NCBI GenBank assembly: GCA_041739525.1
Contig: JBGSNQ010000152.1
Coordinates: forward strand, 1-64,000
DNA length: 64,000 nucleotides
Origin: DATJGR01 sp041739525
GTDB lineage: Bacteria > Pseudomonadota > Gammaproteobacteria > Pseudomonadales > Azotimanducaceae
Reading direction: 5' to 3'
Below the pieces are notes generated by a model. That model was given only the letters and a program-made list of their open reading frames with translations, was not told the DNA's origin and ran no database searches. This document shows, piece after piece, positions 26,858 through 36,327 of the stretch. Each line of letters opens with the position of its first letter. Position 1 is the stretch's first letter. The position numbers were made by a program, and so were the translations under genes.

Positions 26858-28032
26858 TGCGCGCATTAGAACGGGTAGCAGAACTCACCGAGGTCATACG
26901 CACCGGCGGCGATCGTGCGCAGCAATTGCGGCGACTCGCGCCGGAAACGGTCGATGCACTGATCGACGCGGGCATGTTCCGCTTCACCCTGCCGACCGAA
27001 CTGGGGGGCGAGAACGCGAGCGTCGGCGAAACGATCGAGGTGCTGGAAGCGATCGCCAAGGTCGACGCCTCCGTCGGCTGGAACGTGATGCTCGGCTCGG
27101 AGATCAACGCGATGGCCGCCGGCGGAATGCCGAAGGAACTCGCGCGCGAGGTTTATCTCGACAATCCGCGCGTGATCATGTGCGGCGGCGGCGGGCCCGG
27201 TACTACGCCGTCACGCGCCGTGCGGCAAAAGGACGGCAGCTTCCGCGTGTGGGGACAGACGACGTTCATCAGCGGCTGCCACAACGCCGAGTGGTGCTTC
27301 ATGGGTGCGCCGATCATGGACGGCGACAAACCCGAGATGAACGCCGAGGGACAACCGGTGTTCAAGATGTGGTTCCTGCACAAGTCGCAATACGAAATTC
27401 TCGATACGTGGGACGTCGCGGGATTGCGCGGTTCCGGCAGCCACGACGTCAAAGCCGATGGCGCGGTCGTCAGCGAAAAATGGGCGCGCGTCGATCTGGT
27501 GCTGTTGCCGGCGCTCTACGACAACCCGGTTTTCAGAATTCCCGTGCCGCTACGCCTCGCCTACAACAAAGCGGCAGTGGCTATCGGTGTGGCGCGCGGT
27601 GCACTCGATGAATTCGCCAACCTCGCGCAAACGAAGCTGCCGCTGATGTCGGCGGTTCCGCTGCGTGACAAACCGATTGCACAGTTCCGTTACGGCGAAG
27701 CGGAAGCAACGCTGCGCGCTGCGCGAGCGTTTTTGTTCGAAGCGATGGGCGATGTCGAAGAGGAACTGTGCCGCGGCAGAGCGACGCCGTCAGGCAAGTT
27801 GACGCAAATTGCGCGACTTGCGTGCACGCACGCAGCGAACGCTTCGATGCAGGTCGTAGACGTCGTGCACAACACCGCGGGCACCAGTGGCATGCGCATG
27901 CACAGTCCGCTGGAACGCAAACTGCGAGATGCGCATGGTTGCGCTACACACCGCTGGGTTGCACATCCGCTGTACGCGGATCTCGGCAGAATCCTGCTGG
28001 GACACGAAGCGCCGCCGGAATTCGCGGGCTGA
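26857..28032 (+). CDS. acyl-CoA-dehydrogenase-fold flavin monooxygenase
   Basis: 391 residues. The sequence (MFRFTLPTELGG, VDASVGWNVMLGSE, FISGCHNAEWCF, TWDVAGLRGSGSHDV, VHNTAGTSGMRMHSPLERKLRDAH) matches the group D flavoprotein monooxygenases such as HsaA, DszC and the p-hydroxyphenylacetate hydroxylase oxygenase. It probably uses reduced flavin rather than oxidising an acyl-CoA. ATG 26857 overlaps the hydrolase stop by 1 bp. A second member is at 45653-46834. A flavin reductase is not next to it. Confidence 0.86.
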   Translation: MRALERVAELTEVIRTGGDRAQQLRRLAPETVDALIDAGMFRFTLPTELGGENASVGETIEVLEAIAKVDASVGWNVMLGSEINAMAAGGMPKELAREVYLDNPRVIMCGGGGPGTTPSRAVRQKDGSFRVWGQTTFISGCHNAEWCFMGAPIMDGDKPEMNAEGQPVFKMWFLHKSQYEILDTWDVAGLRGSGSHDVKADGAVVSEKWARVDLVLLPALYDNPVFRIPVPLRLAYNKAAVAIGVARGALDEFANLAQTKLPLMSAVPLRDKPIAQFRYGEAEATLRAARAFLFEAMGDVEEELCRGRATPSGKLTQIARLACTHAANASMQVVDVVHNTAGTSGMRMHSPLERKLRDAHGCATHRWVAHPLYADLGRILLGHEAPPEFAG

Positions 28033-28041
28033 CGTACTTTC

Positions 28042-28464
28042 CTATTTGACGGTGACGGTGATCCGCTTCGATACCACCGGCGGGTCGTGCGGGATGTGCA
28101 GATAGTTCGCGAACACGAGCTGCAACGTGTGCTTACCAGCCGGCAGCGTCACTTGCGTTTCAGTCTGGCCTTTTCCGAAGTGCACCACGTGTTCGTTCGC
28201 CGGCAACGGCAGTTTCATGTCCGGCTGGTCGGTGACGTCTATCAACAGATGATGATGGCCGCTGTTCGGCACGTCCGTTCCTGCCGGCGCGATCTCCATG
28301 CCTTTCAAGCCGAACTTCACCGTGAACGGCGAAGTAACGGTGGCACCGTCGGTGGGTTCGACGAAGAACACGCTCGCGCCGTCGGGCGACGGCGACAGCG
28401 GCAGGTCGGCCGCAGCGGCCGCGAACGACACGAACATCAGAGCGCTCATCAGAATCGTCTTCAT
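28042..28464 (-). CDS. DUF4399 periplasmic protein
   Basis: 140 residues from ATG 28464, which has GAGGAA upstream. A signal peptide (MKTILMSALMFVSFAAAAA) is followed by a compact domain with FFVEPTDGATVTSPFTVKFGL, NSGHHHLLIDV and the late KHTLQLVFANYLHIPHDPPV. This is the DUF4399 family, secreted, function unknown. The histidine cluster HHH suggests metal binding, which is a guess. It converges on the flavoenzyme gene and lies 17 bp after the amidohydrolase gene. Confidence 0.87.
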   Translation of the reverse strand: MKTILMSALMFVSFAAAAADLPLSPSPDGASVFFVEPTDGATVTSPFTVKFGLKGMEIAPAGTDVPNSGHHHLLIDVTDQPDMKLPLPANEHVVHFGKGQTETQVTLPAGKHTLQLVFANYLHIPHDPPVVSKRITVTVK

Positions 28465-28481
28465 CGTTTGTTCCTCGCGTT

Positions 28482-29480
28482 TCATCCGAGTCGGTATACA
28501 CGTGCGGCGGTGTCGTGAAACAGCGCGGCTTTCTCCGCCTTCGACGCACCGGCCGCGATCTTCTTGAACGAATTCCACAGCGTTCGATACGAGCAGCTCG
28601 CCTTGTCGACCGGGAAGTTGCTCTCGAACATGCAGCGGTCTGGCCCGAACACGTCGATGGCGTGTCGGTAGTAGTCGCCGCTTGCGGCAACCAGTTCGTC
28701 TGACGTCGCCGGACGATCCTGCTTGTGAAAGTCGAAGCCGTTGATCGGCATTGCGATGCCGCCGATCTTCGCGACCACGTTCGGACACTTCGCGAGTTCC
28801 GTGAACGCCTTCTTCCACTGCGCGAATACCTCCGCGCCTTTGCCTTCATAGGGACCGATGCCGAGCGGACCCGCAAAGTGATCGACGATGATCGTGGTGC
28901 CGGGGAACGCACGCGCGAGATCGGTGAGCTGCGGAATCTGCGGGTGATACAGCCACGCATCGAAACTCAACCCGCGTTTGCCCAATTCCGTAAAGCCCTT
29001 ACGGAAGGTCGCGTCGAGCAGAAGCCCCTCAGTGGGGTTGGTGTGAGAGTTGCGCACCTGGTCCGACGCGTCCCAGCCGGCCGCGTGCCGTATGCCTTTG
29101 AACCGCGACCCCACAGCCATGTGTGCGTCGAGCACTTCACCGACACGCGAACCGAGCGAGAGGTCCGCGAGGCTGACGATGCCCTTGCACGCGCGAATTG
29201 CGCCGTACCGGCCGCTGGCGCTCATCGCAGCAACGCCGTTCACGAACTCCGTCTCGCCGACGGGCTTCATCGCTTCCGGTCCGTCCGCGCGATACATCGA
29301 CGCACATTCGACGAATACGGTGGAGACGACGTTGTGTCCCGAGCCTGTATCGAGCAGCAACTCATCGAGCAGATAACGACTGTTCGGGTGATCCCACAGA
29401 TGGTGGTGCGGATCGCAGATCGGCAGGTCCGGCTCGATGACCGGCTCGTTTACCTTTGCAAGCCACGTCGCTTGATCCAT
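28482..29480 (-). CDS. amidohydrolase-superfamily protein (amidohydrolase 2 type)
   Basis: 332 residues. The metal motif DPHHHLWD (H25/H27) opens a TIM barrel; later markers are IVDHFAG and the C-terminal PDRCMFESNFPVDKASCSYRTL, where an aspartate/glutamate metal ligand is expected. The group includes 2-pyrone-4,6-dicarboxylate lactonase and L-fucono-/L-rhamnono-lactonases. ATG 29480 is chosen over a GTG four codons upstream because a GGGGGGC stretch precedes it. The substrate is not assigned. Confidence 0.87.
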   Translation of the reverse strand: MDQATWLAKVNEPVIEPDLPICDPHHHLWDHPNSRYLLDELLLDTGSGHNVVSTVFVECASMYRADGPEAMKPVGETEFVNGVAAMSASGRYGAIRACKGIVSLADLSLGSRVGEVLDAHMAVGSRFKGIRHAAGWDASDQVRNSHTNPTEGLLLDATFRKGFTELGKRGLSFDAWLYHPQIPQLTDLARAFPGTTIIVDHFAGPLGIGPYEGKGAEVFAQWKKAFTELAKCPNVVAKIGGIAMPINGFDFHKQDRPATSDELVAASGDYYRHAIDVFGPDRCMFESNFPVDKASCSYRTLWNSFKKIAAGASKAEKAALFHDTAARVYRLG

Positions 29481-29508
29481 CGTGCCCCCCACTCGATTCG
29501 TTTGGCGC

Positions 29509-30588
29509 TCAGTACCGTTCGATGACGTGCTTCGCGAAATCGGAGTAACAGTCGCGTGCCGACACCATCGGCGGCAGCAGCGTCACTTCCTTTAATCCGA
29601 CTCGTTCCTGCTCGCGCAGCATCGCGATGATCTCATCGGGTTCTCCAACGAGACCGCCGGACGCACGGATCAGTTCCGGCGTGATGAACTTGCGCTCTTC
29701 GGGCATCAGGTAGGTGCAGTGCCCGTCGTGTACGCGCAGATGCCGTTCCGCCTGAGGGATGCTCTCGACGTGCGCGAGATAGCGATCCCAAACATCGCGC
29801 ACTTCGGGACGGATGAATGCATCGGACCCACTCGCGCGATAGAGCTCCCACCAGAAATGCAGGCTGGCTGCAGCCATCGATCCAACCTGGTCGATGACGC
29901 GATCCGAGGTCAGCTTCTCGCCCGGCTTCAGCACGCAGCTGAACGTCAGTGCTGCGGTGTGGAAGTCGTTCGAAAACTCGCGGCCCGCTGCTTCGGCCCC
30001 GGCGCGCACCTTCTTCAGATTGTTAGTGAACACCGCGTCGGGCTCGCCGCCTGCGGAGATCCGGCCGTCGCCATAGGCACCGGCCGCGGCCAGCGCCAGC
30101 GGGCCATTCGCCGCGACGTAAATCGGCACAGGCTGTTCGACGTTGAAGAACCCCATGTCCTGATGCAGAAAACGGATCGGCTTCGTAACGCCGTTCAACG
30201 TGTATTCCACCTCTTCGCCGTGCAACAGCGCGCGCACGACACGCAGGTACTCCGCGAACACCTTCGGCTTCACGGCATCCATGCCCATCACGCGCATTGC
30301 GGTGTGGCCGGTGCCGATGCCGAGGAATACGCGACCCGGTGCGATCTGATTGATCGTCGCGATCGAGTGTGCGGTAACCGGCGCGATGCGCGTGCCGACA
30401 ATGGCAACACCCGTACCGATCTTCATGCGCTTGGTATGCGCCGCAACGAGCGCAAGAACCGCGTAGCAGTCGGACCAGATCATCTGCGAGTCGGGCACCC
30501 AGCCGTGCTCGAAGCCCATCTCTTCCGCATCGACGAGCAGACGCCAGTCGTCGATGCGCGTCGCAATCATCGCGCCGAATTTCATCAT
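29509..30588 (-). CDS. LLM-class flavin-dependent oxidoreductase
   Basis: 359 residues of the bacterial luciferase-like TIM-barrel family: FGAMIATRIDDWRLLVDAEEMGFEHGWVPDSQM at the start in two parts, IGTGVAIVGTRIAPVTAHSIATINQIAPGRVFLGIGTGHTAMR in parts further on, and PIYVAANGPLALAAAGAYGDG. These bind FMN or F420 and act as monooxygenases or reductases. ATGATG at 30588/30585 gives two possible starts, with GAGGAA upstream. The amidohydrolase gene follows 28 bp later in the same direction. Confidence 0.9.
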   Translation of the reverse strand: MMKFGAMIATRIDDWRLLVDAEEMGFEHGWVPDSQMIWSDCYAVLALVAAHTKRMKIGTGVAIVGTRIAPVTAHSIATINQIAPGRVFLGIGTGHTAMRVMGMDAVKPKVFAEYLRVVRALLHGEEVEYTLNGVTKPIRFLHQDMGFFNVEQPVPIYVAANGPLALAAAGAYGDGRISAGGEPDAVFTNNLKKVRAGAEAAGREFSNDFHTAALTFSCVLKPGEKLTSDRVIDQVGSMAAASLHFWWELYRASGSDAFIRPEVRDVWDRYLAHVESIPQAERHLRVHDGHCTYLMPEERKFITPELIRASGGLVGEPDEIIAMLREQERVGLKEVTLLPPMVSARDCYSDFAKHVIERY

Positions 30589-30621
30589 AGGTATTCCTCG
30601 TTTGTGCGCTCGAACCGCGAA

Positions 30622-30885
30622 TCAGATCTTCGCAACGTAGCGCACGTTCGCCAGCCCCTCAAAGTCCTTGTCTTGCGTCCAAATGACTGCGTCGTGTTTG
30701 CGCGCCGTGGCATAGATGACGCTGTCCGCCAAAGGCAATTTCAGATCGAAACTCAGTCTGGCGGCGGCTAATGCCAACTCGGAGTCCAACTCAACGACTC
30801 GTGCCTGCTTCATGACCGCGGTAACGCGGAGCGCATCTGATTCGCTGCGTTGCTGCAATACCCGCTTGGAGTCCACGACACTCAT
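30622..30885 (-). pseudogene. vapC: VapC-like PIN toxin with internal in-frame deletion
   Basis: 87 residues, against about 125-130 for normal PIN toxins of this kind. The start MSVVDS keeps the first catalytic aspartate (D5). It is followed at once by KRVLQQRSES, which in intact relatives lies after the second acidic residue near position 40. The rest is complete: PLADSVIYATARKHDAVIWTQDKDFEGL. About 40 residues of the N-terminal half, including the second acidic residue, are missing without a frameshift. The gene overlaps the antitoxin by ATGA. RNase activity should be lost. Confidence 0.78.
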
Positions 30886-31088
30886 ACGCGATCGTCGTCC
30901 CTTCGCACGCTGGTGTCGATCCCGCGTAGAAGGCCTCGCATCTCTTTCGCCTTCGCCACCGGAATGAACTCGAGCCGGCCTTCGTACACAACGACTTCAA
31001 TCTTCTGACCGGGACGAATGCCCAGCGCTTCTCGTGCTTCTAGCGGGATGACGACTTGATACTTCGGCGATACCGTCACGGTTGCCAT
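30882..31088 (-). CDS. vapB: AbrB/MazE-type antitoxin (VapB-like)
   Basis: 68 residues with the swapped-hairpin AbrB fold: VTVSPKYQVVIPLEAREALGIRPGQKIEVVVYEG in parts, then FIPVAKAKEMRGLLRGID, the typical toxin-binding tail. It binds DNA and its partner toxin and normally represses its own operon. Its stop overlaps the start of the shortened vapC gene by 4 bp. The antitoxin looks intact. Confidence 0.88.
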   Translation of the reverse strand: MATVTVSPKYQVVIPLEAREALGIRPGQKIEVVVYEGRLEFIPVAKAKEMRGLLRGIDTSVRRDDDRV

Positions 31089-31160
31089 ACGAGTTCCTTA
31101 TCGATCAAAGGAGCGTAAACGTACCGCCCCCCCGAGTCCTAGCAAAGGGCCGAGCCCCGA

Positions 31161-32267
<1,107 letters not shown>

Positions 32268-32416
32268 AGTGCGTCCCTTAAGTTGTTTGCGATGATTCGC
32301 GCGAGGCTAACGCGCCGGGCCGGGATTGCAAAGCCAGCCCAGCGCTTCCCTCGACCTTTCGGGGAATACACCCTTCCTGTAGGTTCAACTACCGTCGAGA
32401 GAAACCACCCACGCGA

Positions 32417-34231
32417 ATGCCCGAACTTCCGTCGCTACAGGCTGCAGCGTCGCTGCTCGTAACCGTCGTCGCGTTCGCACTGTTCGTGAGTTCGAGATTG
32501 CGCATCGAGCTCGTTTGCCTGCTGGTGATCGCAGTACTCGCGATCGGCTTCTATGCGTTTCCCATCGAAAAGGGCGGCACCTTTACCGGGATGGAGGTCG
32601 CGTTCGGCGGCTTCGGTCATCCGGCACTGGTGGCGATCTGCTGCCTGATGATTCTCGGCCGCGGACTCGTCGTGACCGGCGCGCTCGAACCGGCGGCGCG
32701 AATATTGGTTCGCTTGTGGCGGGTCAGCCACGTGCTGGGAATGCTATGCACGCTCGCTGTCTGCATGCTGATCAGCGGCGTCGTCAACGACACCCCGGTA
32801 CTGGTATTGATGATGCCGATTCTGCTCAATCTCGCCCAACGCGCCGGAATCGCCGCATCGAAAACGCTGATGCCGGTGAACTTTGCAATTTTGATCGGCG
32901 GCATGGCCACCACGATAGGAACTTCGACCAACGTGCTGGTTGTGTCAATTGCTGCCGACCTCGGCGTGCCCCCCATTGGCGTCTTCTCCTATACCCCTAT
33001 CGTCGCTACCGCTGCGTTGTTCGCGTTCCCCTATCTCTGGCTCATCGCGCCGCGCCTGCTTCCGGCCAACCCCTCAGACGAGAAGACCTCGAACCGCCGC
33101 TTCAGCGCCACGCTTCATATCGGGGCGAACTCGACCATCGTCGGCAAAACCTTCGAAGCGCTCAGCAAGGGCGTGGACTCTGCGATCAGACTCGGCGCTG
33201 TATTGCGCTACGGTCGACCGACGACCGCAGAGTCCCTTCAGCCCGGAGACCTGGTACCCATCGTCGGGACCATCGATCAACTGCGCGAAGTGAGCGAATC
33301 GCTGCGCGCGCCGCTGGCACCCGAGGCGTTGCTGTCGGAGCTGGATGCAGCGGACACCGAAAAAGCTCCCGACCGCCGTCTCGCCGAACTGGCGATTGGC
33401 GGCGACTCGACGCTCGTGGGTAAGTCCGTTCGCGAGGCGCGCATAGGGGATCGATTCGGCGTGGCCGTGCTTGGGACATATCGCGCAGCCGACACGCATC
33501 TCTTTCGCGCGAAATTGGCCGCCGCCGAACGACTGGAGGTGGGCGACGTACTGTTGGTTCAAGGTACCGCGGCCGCGCTGGTCGAGCTCGAACGCAGCGA
33601 AGGGACGATGGTGCTGCGCGACGTGCTCGAGCTGCCGAGCACGGCCAAGGCGCCCATCGCGCTCGCGATCACGGCAGCGGTCATCCTACTGGCCACACTC
33701 AAACTGGTACCGATTGCGATCGCCGCGTTGGCCGGAACGATCGCGATGCTTGCGACCGGTTGCGTGCGATACGAGAACATCGGGCGCGCGCTGAGCGTCG
33801 AAGTGATCGTACTGGTCGTTGCCAGCATCGCGCTCGGACGAGCGTTAGTGGAAACGGGGGGGGCCGCGTGGCTCGCATCCATTTTCGCGCTCGGGCTCGG
33901 CGGCCTTCCCGCCGCGGTGGTGGTCGCCGGTCTGATGACGTTTTCAATGGTGTTGACCAACTTCGTATCGAACACCGCGGCCGCTGCGATCAGCACGCCA
34001 CTCGCAATCAGCCTCGCTACCCAGCTGTCGATCCAAGCAGAGCCGCTAGTGCTGGCGGTGCTGTTCGGTTGCAATCTCTGCTACGTCACGCCGATGGCCT
34101 ACCAGACGAATCTGTTGATCATGGGCGCCGCCGGTTACACGTTTCGGGATTTCGTGCGCGTCGGTCTGCCGCTCGCCCTTATCATGATCACCAGCCTCGC
34201 GTACCTGTTGGTCCAACACTTCGGTATGTGA
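32417..34231 (+). CDS. SLC13-type/Na-symporter permease with TrkA-C domains
   Basis: 604 residues. Membrane helices at both ends (1-210 and 410-604) enclose a soluble middle with two RCK/TrkA-C-like repeats (FSATLHIGANSTIVGKTFEAL and LAELAIGGDSTLVGKSVREA). The motif VVNDTPVLVLMMPIL and a mirrored FVSNTAAAAISTPLAI are the paired helix-turn signatures of the SLC13/CitT/ArsB group. Substrates in the family are dicarboxylates, sulfate or similar anions. The mscS-type gene begins about 20 bp after its stop, so they are probably co-transcribed. Confidence 0.88.
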   Translation: MPELPSLQAAASLLVTVVAFALFVSSRLRIELVCLLVIAVLAIGFYAFPIEKGGTFTGMEVAFGGFGHPALVAICCLMILGRGLVVTGALEPAARILVRLWRVSHVLGMLCTLAVCMLISGVVNDTPVLVLMMPILLNLAQRAGIAASKTLMPVNFAILIGGMATTIGTSTNVLVVSIAADLGVPPIGVFSYTPIVATAALFAFPYLWLIAPRLLPANPSDEKTSNRRFSATLHIGANSTIVGKTFEALSKGVDSAIRLGAVLRYGRPTTAESLQPGDLVPIVGTIDQLREVSESLRAPLAPEALLSELDAADTEKAPDRRLAELAIGGDSTLVGKSVREARIGDRFGVAVLGTYRAADTHLFRAKLAAAERLEVGDVLLVQGTAAALVELERSEGTMVLRDVLELPSTAKAPIALAITAAVILLATLKLVPIAIAALAGTIAMLATGCVRYENIGRALSVEVIVLVVASIALGRALVETGGAAWLASIFALGLGGLPAAVVVAGLMTFSMVLTNFVSNTAAAAISTPLAISLATQLSIQAEPLVLAVLFGCNLCYVTPMAYQTNLLIMGAAGYTFRDFVRVGLPLALIMITSLAYLLVQHFGM

Positions 34232-34250
34232 GAACCGGCAGGAGAGCGCC

Positions 34251-35549
34251 ATCGATATCAATGCAATCCTCGCAAAGCTGATCGAGATCGCTTCGGCCAC
34301 GTTCGCCTACATTCGCGAACCCGCCACAATTCTGCAGATCGCGATCGTCGTCTCGCTATACCTGCTGGCGCTGCTGCTGTCCCGTCGCGTCGGACCCGAG
34401 GTAGAAGCGCGCGCCCGCACCATCAAAGGCGATCCGAATCTGCTCAGAATGGTGATTGCGCTGTTGCGGCGCCTGGAGTGGGTGTTCTTCGTGGCGTTCG
34501 CTGGACTCGCCATCCTGGCCATGCGTGCCTCGAAATGGCCCGAAACCACCGAGCTTGCGTCGAACGCTTTCCTGCTCGCACTCGCGTGGCTCGTCATCGC
34601 GGTGCTGTCGCGGACCATCCGAAGCCGCGCCACCGCGCGCGTGATCGCGATAGCAGGCTGGACATACGTCGCGTTGCTGGTGCTCGGTATCTCCGATGAC
34701 GCCGCGAGCCTGCTCAACAGCATCGGCTTCACGATCGGCAAGTTCCGGTTGTCGCTGCTGCTGCTGATCAAAGTGGTGGTGTTCCTCGTCGTGTGGCTTT
34801 GGATTGCCGTCAGCGTCGGCAACGTCCTCGACAACCGCATTCAACGCTCGGAAGAGCTGACGCCGTCTCTGCGCGTGCTCGTCGGCAAAGTGTTGAGGAT
34901 CGGCCTGATCGTGGTCGCGGCACTCGTCGGCATTGCGGGCATCGGCGTTGATCTCACCGTGTTCACGGTATTGTCCGGAGCGATCGGCGTCGGCATCGGG
35001 TTCGGTCTGCAGAAGGTCGTTTCGAACTTCATCTCCGGCATCATCATTCTGCTCGACGAGTCCATCAAACCCGGTGACACGATTACGCTGGGCGACACTT
35101 TCGGCTGGATCCGTGAATTGCGCGCGCGCTTCGTTTCGGTCGTGACACGCGACGGGCGCGAGTACCTCATCCCCAACGAGGATTTCATCACTCGTGAGGT
35201 GATCAACTGGTCGTTCTCGGACGACTTCGTGCGTCTTGACGTAACGTTCCCCGTTTCGTACGACAGCGATCCGCACAAAGTCACCGCACTCGCAATCGAG
35301 GCGGCGGCATCGGTAGAGCGCGTAGTTCCCAACCGAACGCCGGTGTGCTGGATCACCGGCTTCGGCGACTCCTCCATCGACTTTCTGTTGCGTTTCTGGA
35401 TCAGCGACCCACGCAACGGTTTGACGAACATCCGCGGCACGGTGCTGCTTGCGCTGTGGGATACGTTCAAGCTGCACGACATACGGATTCCCTATCCGCA
35501 CCGCGAGATCATCCTCAAGACGACGGAGCCGAAACCTCCGCAGGATTGA
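34251..35549 (+). CDS. mechanosensitive channel (MscS family), no normal start codon
   Basis: Protein-like sequence begins at 34251 (ATC GAT ATC AAT: I-D-I-N-A-I-L-A-K-L) and runs in frame to the MscS core (GIGIDLTVFTVLSGAIGVGIGFGLQK, then SNFISGIIILLDESIKPGD). An AGGAG motif lies 6 nt before the ATC. No in-frame ATG, GTG or TTG exists between the upstream in-frame stop (34185) and ATG 34449. Starting at 34449 would remove the first membrane helix. ATC is a rare start; alternatively ATG mutated to ATC. The channel would release solutes on hypo-osmotic shock. It lies next to the ectoine genes, which fits. Confidence 0.8.
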   Translation: MDINAILAKLIEIASATFAYIREPATILQIAIVVSLYLLALLLSRRVGPEVEARARTIKGDPNLLRMVIALLRRLEWVFFVAFAGLAILAMRASKWPETTELASNAFLLALAWLVIAVLSRTIRSRATARVIAIAGWTYVALLVLGISDDAASLLNSIGFTIGKFRLSLLLLIKVVVFLVVWLWIAVSVGNVLDNRIQRSEELTPSLRVLVGKVLRIGLIVVAALVGIAGIGVDLTVFTVLSGAIGVGIGFGLQKVVSNFISGIIILLDESIKPGDTITLGDTFGWIRELRARFVSVVTRDGREYLIPNEDFITREVINWSFSDDFVRLDVTFPVSYDSDPHKVTALAIEAAASVERVVPNRTPVCWITGFGDSSIDFLLRFWISDPRNGLTNIRGTVLLALWDTFKLHDIRIPYPHREIILKTTEPKPPQD

Positions 35550-35646
35550 TCGGATCGCAGAACGATTGGTGTAACGTCTGCCGTTTCCGTCTGCTGCTTC
35601 CCTATCCCAGGAACGCATGCGCGCTTAGAACACACCAACCGAACCG

Positions 35647-36147
35647 TCAGTCCGGCGTAGAGCGCGGCACGACCTCGCCGATGATCAGCACCGGAGAGGC
35701 GTCCAATTCGGTGGCATCCATCAATGCGGCAGTACGCTGCAGCGCCGCAGTAATCATCGATCGTTCCCACTCCGCGAGCCGCTCGAACCGACGCACGAAA
35801 CGGTCCTGCAACAGATCCGGCGCGAGCGAGAGCACCTCGCGGCCACCCGTGGTCAGTCGCACGAACACGCGGCGACGATCCTCTTCGCTGCGTACGCGCG
35901 TGACGAACCCTCCGCTTTCGAGCCGATCCACGAGCGTGGTGACGGTCGCCTGCGACAGGCTCAGATCCTGGGCGACCCGCCCCAAAGTTACATCGTCCGC
36001 CTGGGCGACCGCGCGCAGCACGAGCAGTTGCGGCGTCGTGAGTCCAACCGTTTTGCGCAGCTTCTGCGAGTAAATGTCGGTCGCCCGAATGATGCGTCGC
36101 AGTGCAACGAGAACCGCGTCGGTCGAGTCAGCCATGAGGAGGTTCAT
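35647..36147 (-). CDS. ectR: MarR-family regulator, EctR-like
   Basis: 166 residues from ATG 36147 (MNLLMADSTD); ATG 36135 is also possible and neither has a clear ribosome-binding site. The winged helix spans LTTPQLLVLRAVAQ through RSEEDRRRVFVRLT, with the recognition helix in LSLSQATVTTLVDRLES. It is divergent from ectA. In methylotrophic gammaproteobacteria a MarR regulator EctR1 in the same position represses ectABC-ask. Length and context match that role here; direct control is inferred. Confidence 0.85.
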   Translation of the reverse strand: MNLLMADSTDAVLVALRRIIRATDIYSQKLRKTVGLTTPQLLVLRAVAQADDVTLGRVAQDLSLSQATVTTLVDRLESGGFVTRVRSEEDRRRVFVRLTTGGREVLSLAPDLLQDRFVRRFERLAEWERSMITAALQRTAALMDATELDASPVLIIGEVVPRSTPD

Positions 36148-36235
36148 TTTGCGTTGGGACAGCCATTCCAACAGAACTCGAGAGTTTCCGTATATATTTT
36201 GATAACAAAGCATTAAAAGCGACACATCTCATGAT

Positions 36236-36264
36236 TTGAGCCGTATTTTATATAGAGTTATGTT
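36236..36264 (+). promoter_or_regulatory. candidate ectA promoter P1
   Basis: TTGAGC (36236-36241), a 17-bp spacer and TATGTT (36259-36264) in an AT-rich stretch of an otherwise GC-rich region, 64 bp before ectA. Tandem sigma-70-like promoters are known in front of ectABC-ask in Methylomicrobium alcaliphilum. Confidence 0.5.
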
Positions 36265-36271
36265 CTACGAG

Positions 36272-36299
36272 TTGACTCAATTAGTTAGATATATAAACT
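36272..36299 (+). promoter_or_regulatory. candidate ectA promoter P2 with possible EctR operator
   Basis: TTGACT (36272-36277), a 16-bp spacer and TAAACT (36294-36299). The near-palindrome TTAGATATATAA at 36285-36296 (10 of 12 symmetric positions) overlaps the -10 region, a good place for a MarR-type repressor. Confidence 0.42.
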
Positions 36300-36327
36300 T
36301 ATTGGCCGACTTGGGGAGGATCGAACG

